Source of the DNA: Xenopus tropicalis
Lineage: Eukaryota > Chordata > Amphibia > Anura > Pipidae
Length of the DNA stretch: 64,000 bases
NCBI RefSeq assembly: GCF_000004195.4
Contig: NC_030683.2
Coordinates: 81,670,910-81,734,909, forward strand
Reading direction: 5' to 3'
Shown here: one piece after another, positions 59,401 through 64,000 of the stretch
Layout: every line of letters starts with the position of its first letter
Position numbering within the stretch: the first letter of the stretch is position 1
The notes under the pieces: generated by a model
Seen by the model: only the letters and a program-made list of their open reading frames with translations
The model's database searches: none
What the model was told of the DNA's origin: nothing
Position numbers and translations under genes: made by a program

Positions 59401-62400
59401 AATGTGAAAGCGTACATGTTTTTTTTTTTCCTTTCATGACAAAATCATATTTTTGCACAAAAAACTACAAATTGTGAAAACTTTAGTAAATAACCCCGGA
59501 TTGTGTTGGACTGTTGACCATTCTTTGGGGCAGAGTGCCTGGTTCCATTTCAGGTTTCAACCTTAAGGCAACAGCGTACAACGACATATGCTACCACTTT
59601 GTGGCTACAGTTTGGAGAAATCTCTTTTCTGTTTCAGCACAATAATGGCCACCTGCATAAAGGCTGTGGGAGAAATTGACTGCCTGCACAGAGCTCATAC
59701 CACTGCTCATGTATAAACTATAGTTGCATCTTGTAGCTCCCATCCTTTCCCAACTACATGCAGGAGTCATTTAGTACCTCTACTAACTTAATGTTGCAGG
59801 GCTGCACTAACAGCATGAAAATAAAATTGCAATCAGGGCAGCATTTCCTTAGCTCAACTAAAGTCATGGCTAGGGCAGGTCTTGCTGTTTGTAGTTCTAA
59901 ATCTGCTGCTTCATAGGCAAATAGGACACAGTTAGGATCCAGTCTAAAGGTGGCCATACACGGACCGATTTTTTACTTACAAACGACCGATTCCCGAACG
60001 ATCCGATGCTATCGTTAAGTTATCGTATAGTTGGTGGTGTACGAACGATCGTCGGCCCACTAAACGAGCCGACATTATCGTCCCCAAAATCGATCGGCCA
60101 GGTTTAAAAATTTTGGTCGTTTAACGATAAAATCTGCCAGTTGGTGTGAGTGTCAGACATTTGTCTTTCAACGATTGTTCTCTGCGCATGTCACGATTGC
60201 CAGCAACGACATCGATCGTACGTAGATGTACGATCGTAGGTATTTTACGATAATGATGCGACAAAATCTTTCCCGAATTATCGTTGCCCGTGGATGGCAT
60301 ATCGTATGGGAACTCGATCGCCATACGATCGTTTGTCGATATAATCGTTCATCGCACAACGAGCGAAATCGCCTCGTGTATGGCCACCTTAAGACGGCTG
60401 TAACTGGCGATCCCTTCAATAGCTCACTGGTAGAATGAGGGACTGTAAAGGTTAAAGGAACAGTAACACCAAAAAATGAAAGTGTATAAAAATAATTAAT
60501 ATATTATATACTATTGCTCTGCACTGGTAAAAGTTGTGTGTTTTCTTCATAAACACTACTGCAGTTATATAAATACCCTGCTGTGTAGCCATGGGGGCAG
60601 CCATTTAATTTGAAAAAAGGAGAAAAGGCACAGGTTACTAAGCAGATAACAGATAACTAGCATAGATTCCCATTGTATTCTACACAGTTTATCTGGTATC
60701 TTCTTATGTAACCTGTGCCTTTTCTCCTTCTTTCAATTTAAATGGCTGCCCCTGTGGCTACACAGCAGCTATTTCTACTAACTATAGTAGTCTTTCTGAA
60801 GCAAACACGCAACTTTTACCAGTGCAGGGCAACAGTACATTATATTTTAATTATTTTAAAACATTTTTTTTTGTGTGTTACTGTTCCTTTAATCGTAATC
60901 CTTATGGCAATCTGCATTTTTCCCTCTGGGTCAAAAATAATGCCACCATGGCCCATGAAAAGGATGCTTGATGTCAATGGGACACAAGATAAAAATATAG
61001 GCAGGCTGGCATTTTTTTCCCAAAAAGGTGGCAACCGAGCCCTCCAACATAAAAAATACACCTAGTAGATTCACAGCACAGGGTCCTATCCAATACATAC
61101 TATTTTCATAATCCATTTTCAAGGACATAATAGTGTCCCTTAAAAATTATGGGAATTTGAGAGGCTTCTCTTTTTAGATCTTAATCTGTTCATAATATTT
61201 TCTGTATTAAGACCTGTTATTTTTAAGACTATTTTTTCTATTTTGGATTTTAAAAAGCCCCTGGGATTGCAAGAGTGATTCTGTAAGATCAAGAGATTAA
61301 ATCTGTTCAGCCCCTGGGAAATGGATCTGTTTTGTAATATATGACATTTTTAGAAAGGCATCTCTGTGCCTTTTAATGGAAATAGTGGAAAAAATGTATA
61401 GGGCAGAGCTTACAGAGATGTCATTAGGGTGATGCTGTCCTGGATTTTTGTCAAACCCTAATTCCTCTTTACATTTCTAAGGAATGAGATTGTGGTTTAA
61501 TGACCACCATGCATTTATCTAGATGCCACTTAGAAGGGCACATTTAATCTGGTACCATAGTTTAGTTTGCACAATTTTTCCTGCAGTCGGTTGTGCATAA
61601 AATTCCATTCAGTAAAGGTACGTGCATCAAAATGCAGTTATGTAACTATAGAGAAAGTAGACCCTGCGTTCACAGGGGGGATGGGAGTCCGGATTGCCGG
61701 GTCTGCTTCCTCTATAGCCAATTCTCTACCAAGAAAATGTGTGCACCCACTGCCTTCCCTAGCAGGGAAGCCCTCAAGTGGCTTTACCATGCAGTAACTT
61801 AAGGCTAGTGTCACACAAGGTGTTTACTATCTGTCATAAATACACCAGCAGAAAGAGTGCAGATATACTGTCTCCCATTCCAACTTTAGTGTGCGCTGAC
61901 CAACCTGATATTCACCTCTCAAGTTCTTATAAGGGGCACATTATTGCTCAAAAAAAGCATACTTGTATATTTTTTTCCCTCTCTGTTTTCACTGATTGGT
62001 TTCCGGCATACTAAAGTTGGAACAAAAGACTGGCGGAGAAAACAACTTGTGTGATGCCAGGCTTAAAGAAGGCGTCTCTCAGATGGTACATAGAAAGCAT
62101 GTTTTGTATTCTAAATCAATGACCAAACAGTATAATATCTGTATATGCTGGCTTCAAAGAGGCCCTGAAAATGCAAAAGAAGGCATTTGGCTATATTTAA
62201 AAAGATACTGAGAGATAACATAGGTAGCTAGCAAAAGTTAAGGTGAGCATACATGGACAGATTTAAACTGGCGATTGTGTTCTTTAGACTGATTCGCAGC
62301 TAATCTGCCCATGTATGGGGCCTCCCGATTTATATTTGACTGAAAATCAAAAGGCAGGTTTGATTTTCCAGTGAGGTCAGGGCCTGCATCAGTTGAATTA

Positions 62401-63007
62401 GACTGAAATCGCCCACCTTAGGTGGGGATATCTGGAGCAAACATGAATGGCCACCTTTAGAAAGCCACCTCTATAGATCTGAAAATAATTAAAGAGTGTG
62501 GGCAAAGATGGTTTGAGATCTTGCCTTGGAACATGACTTATCTCTGCTTGTCTGCCCTGATTGCTTTAGCTCTATTTCCATTGTCTGAGACTGACTGGTC
62601 TTGTTAGTTTTCTTAAATGTTGCTTACTTTTTAGTTTAATTTGCTTTGCTTGTTACAGTTACTCAATGTTGCTTTCTTTCTTCTTTTAGCTCATTTGGAG
62701 GATGCTGGCACAAGTTTATATTTTGTGAACACTTCTTTGCTGCAGATCACATTCTCAAGCACTGTGGGGGTGTTCATCCCCTGCCCGGCTGCCGGATCCC
62801 CTAGTGCAACCCTTCGATGGTACCTTGGGACAGGAGATGACATTTATGATGTGCCACACATTAGGCATGTACATGCCAATGGCACACTTCAGCTGTACCC
62901 TTTCTCCCCGTCCGCTTTCAATAGCTTTATACATGACAATGACTATTTCTGCACAGCCGAGAACTCCGCAGGCAAGATTCGGAGTCCGAACATTCGTGTC
63001 AAAGCAG
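44397..63007 (+). CDS. DSCAML1: DSCAML1, 5' part (signal peptide and first Ig domain; runs off the window)
   Basis: Joined exons 44397-44439 and 62690-63007 encode 120 residues. Residues 1-15 are a hydrophobic signal peptide ([15 protein letters not shown]). The mature N-terminus has SLYFVN, then the Ig1 fold with Cys46 (IPCPAAG), Trp58 (LRWYL), [20 protein letters not shown], Tyr100 and Cys102 (YFCTAEN). N-glycosylation sites are N28 (NTS) and N78 (NGT). The exon ends IRVKA plus one base. Mammalian DSCAML1 matches almost residue for residue in the 60-105 stretch; DSCAM is the alternative but differs at [10 protein letters not shown] and HDNDYFC. The full protein has ten Ig and six fibronectin III domains and mediates homophilic adhesion and neurite/cell spacing in retina and brain. 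Later exons are beyond the window. Confidence 0.92.
50880..51012 (+). mobile_element. MITE fragment, 'cctgttatccagaatg' family
   Basis: It keeps only the right half: 'ggtacaggtttattattaca', 'gaggctatgagagatgtcc' and 'gtttggagctt'. Confidence 0.5.
52140..52780 (+). mobile_element. T2-type fragments
   Basis: 'gttaaagatatagtccac' and 'ggttgctaaggaaat' mark one element. 'ttttaaaggactaggaaagt' at about 52323 starts another with 'ctgtgcatgtgccctgt' inside. Ends are eroded. Confidence 0.45.
53053..53170 (+). mobile_element. hAT fragment
   Basis: It starts CAGGGGTCCCCAACCTTTCT and continues 'gagccacaatcaaatgtaag', the inverse of the right part of the complete element at 57076-57354. Its other end is missing. 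Confidence 0.65.
54119..54400 (+). mobile_element. MITE, 'cctgttatccagaatg' family, copy 3
   Basis: The ends are ACAGGTATGGGACC and a worn CCAATACCTGT, flanked by TA. The interior is collinear with 10358-10682. Confidence 0.75.
54651..54966 (-). mobile_element. MITE, same family, copy 4, opposite orientation
   Basis: The ends are TACAGGTATAGGACC and GGTCCCATACATGTA. The interior runs in the opposite direction to copy 3, 250 bp away, so transcripts across both could form a long hairpin. Confidence 0.8.
56370..56690 (+). mobile_element. Possible LTR fragment
   Basis: It begins TGTCAGGAGCGAGCGG in a GC-richer block with 'gcagtaacatcacttcgg' and 'gacgtggtttggtgt', reminiscent of the LTRs at 19096 and 41845. 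The right end and target duplication are not seen. Confidence 0.3.
57076..57354 (+). mobile_element. hAT-type MITE with exact 8-bp target duplication
   Basis: It starts CAGTGATCCCCAACC and ends GGTTGGGGACCCCTG, inverted ends with two differences. The 8 bp TTCTAAAC lies on both sides (57068-57075 and 57355-57362). The 279-bp interior has no transposase. Confidence 0.92.
59947..60391 (+). mobile_element. Foldback MITE
   Basis: The ends are AAGGTGGCCATACACG and CGTGTATGGCCACCTT, perfect inverses. The whole interior is rich in 'cgatcg' and 'aacgat', so open frames on both strands are shadows of the palindrome. Confidence 0.85.
60452..60892 (+). mobile_element. T2-type element, 'aaggaacagtaac' family
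   Basis: The ends are TTAAAGGAACAGTAACACC and GTGTGTTACTGTTCCTTTAA, with TTAA on both edges. It is collinear with 36297-36721, including the central near palindrome. Confidence 0.9.
61799..62066 (+). mobile_element. TTAA-flanked MITE
   Basis: The ends are TTAAGGCTAGTGTCACACAA and TTGTGTGATGCCAGGCTTAA, inverted, with TTAA at both edges (61799-61802 and 62063-62066). Confidence 0.8.
62238..62460 (+). mobile_element. Foldback MITE fragment
   Basis: The ends are AAGGTGAGCATACATGG and CATGAATGGCCACCTTT, related to the 59947 family. It lies about 230 bp upstream of DSCAML1 exon 2. Confidence 0.6.
62690..63007 (+). CDS. DSCAML1: DSCAML1 coding exon 2 (Ig domain 1)
   Basis: The acceptor is a pyrimidine tract and 'cttcttttag', and the donor gtaagg is at 63008. 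The 318-nt exon has phase 1 at both ends, as is typical of Ig domains. It encodes [11 protein letters not shown] at the start and SPNIRVKA at the end, with the Ig1 Cys pair and Trp described in the gene entry. Confidence 0.95.
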
Positions 63008-63615
63008 GTAAGGGTAAGGTTTTTTTCCACTGAGATCATCTGATCCCACTCACTAGTGGCCAATGCTTGCATCATTCAGCCTTCAAGATATTTTGATATT
63101 TGTTTTTTTTTTCATCCTATTTATTACATTTGTATTTGTATATGAATAACCAGAACAGTGATTACTTGTTATCTGCTGGTACTATTACAATGCAATAAGG
63201 TAGCCTTCTAAAACTTGTGTCCAGTTTATTCTGAATACTTGCTTGACATTGTTCCTGTTGTTTATTGACTGGCACAATTTCTTTTTTACATGTGCTAACG
63301 GCCCAATTAAATTTTTTCCACTACTTACTAATCTGGTTAGTGAAGTTGCTTGTACAACGTACTAACCGCCACTGTGACCTTTTTTTCAGAACATACTAAC
63401 TCCCCCAGCAACATTTATTATTTTTTATTTAGTGACTGGCCCAGTGAAATGTCAGTGTGTTACTGCCATTACCTCCTTATACATACTGGCTGGCATAGTG
63501 ACATTGCTCCCTCTGCATGGTGACATTGCTCCCAGTACATGCTGACTGACACTGACTCTCACAGTATTTACAGTGGCACTTACTGATTGTATCACAACAT
63601 TCTGAGCCATGTTGA

Positions 63616-63815
63616 TTGTAAGCTCTACGGGGCAGGGACCTCCTTCCTACTGTGTCTCATACCACATGGCACTTATATATATATATGTATACATATATGT
63701 ATTTATTGTATTTATTTATTATATCACTTGTCCTCCCTGTGTGTAATTTTGTATTCTGTAAGACTGTACAGCGCTGCGTACCCTTGTGGCGCTTTATAAA
63801 TAAAGTTATACATAC
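63616..63815 (+). repeat. Retroposon tail, second copy
   Basis: 'ttgtaagctctacggggcag', 'ggacctccttcctactgtg', 'gtacagcgctgcgtaccctt' and 'ctttataaataaagtta', ending in an ATAC run. The same family as 1270-1372, but longer. Confidence 0.65.
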
Positions 63816-64000
63816 ATACATTGGTACTTATCTTGCCCTTGACCACATATTAATATAAGCACACATTGCCCAGTTTCTCTGATCCAAGCACACTCTGGTA
63901 GAGTGGAATTGATCCCAACACCTTCTAGTTGCTTTACATGGAACACAGCATATATTGCCCTGTGGCGTCGATTCTGTTGTATAAAGGCTTAAGACTGGAG

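Larger units (their letters stand above)
44440..62689 (+). other. DSCAML1: DSCAML1 intron 1 (18.25 kb)
   Basis: GT-AG intron. Between 44.5 and 50.8 kb I see no transposon that I can bound and no exon. Transposon density rises after 50.8 kb and these elements are listed separately. A long first intron is usual in DSCAM-family genes and often holds enhancers, but none can be identified by eye. Confidence 0.75.

Noticed and set aside
59940..60440. Opposing frames of 67-83 codons
   Set aside because: They lie inside a palindromic MITE and mirror each other.
63008..64000. A third DSCAML1 exon
   Set aside because: I looked for a downstream Ig-domain exon with phase-1 acceptor and found no convincing one before the window ends.
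1..64000. tRNA, rRNA, snRNA genes and CRISPR arrays
   Set aside because: No cloverleaf with A and B boxes, no rRNA or snRNA core and no spaced short-repeat array was recognised. The tandem repeats present have no unique spacers.

Overview
The window looks like frog DNA, genus Xenopus; the species cannot be fixed by eye. It is AT-rich, intron-bearing vertebrate sequence full of Xenopus-type repeats: T2/Kolobok-type elements with TTAA target sites, hAT and Harbinger-like MITEs, a Penelope-like retroelement and solo LTRs. No bacterial-style gene, operon or CRISPR array is present. Most open reading frames in the window are chance frames in noncoding DNA.

Two cellular genes can be read, both on the + strand. 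FXYD2, the Na,K-ATPase gamma subunit, is complete in five short coding exons between 8264 and 11448. They splice in frame to a 61-residue single-pass membrane protein. DSCAML1, a neuronal Ig-superfamily adhesion receptor, begins at 44397 with a signal-peptide exon and continues at 62690-63007 with the exon for the first Ig domain, then runs off the right edge. The intron between them is 18.25 kb. FXYD2 upstream of DSCAML1 on the same strand is the arrangement known in mammals (human 11q23.3), which supports both calls.

Layout: 1-8.2 kb is repeats, including a hAT element built around a 34-bp minisatellite and a roughly 1 kb duplicated repeat. 8.2-11.8 kb is FXYD2, with a tetranucleotide microsatellite in its 3' UTR. 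11.9-22.4 kb is MITEs, two nested pairs, a solo LTR and a satellite of about 140-bp units. 22.5-26 kb is a decayed Penelope-like element with a partial copy of itself inverted head-to-head. 26-32.5 kb has little that is recognisable. 32.5-39.1 kb is a cluster of LTR-like arms in both orientations, a gag-like minus-strand region of unassigned ORFs, and a tandem repeat carrying a hammerhead ribozyme motif. 39.6-43.6 kb is more repeats, including a solo LTR with an exact 5-bp target duplication. 44-64 kb is DSCAML1 exon 1, intron 1 and exon 2.

The most interesting non-gene signal is a set of four hammerhead-ribozyme-like motifs at 22620, 25851, 32843 and 39768. Two lie in the 3' ends of the Penelope-like copies and one lies inside a 292-bp tandem repeat. 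Hammerheads in Penelope-like elements are known; these copies and their settings are read here directly from the sequence.
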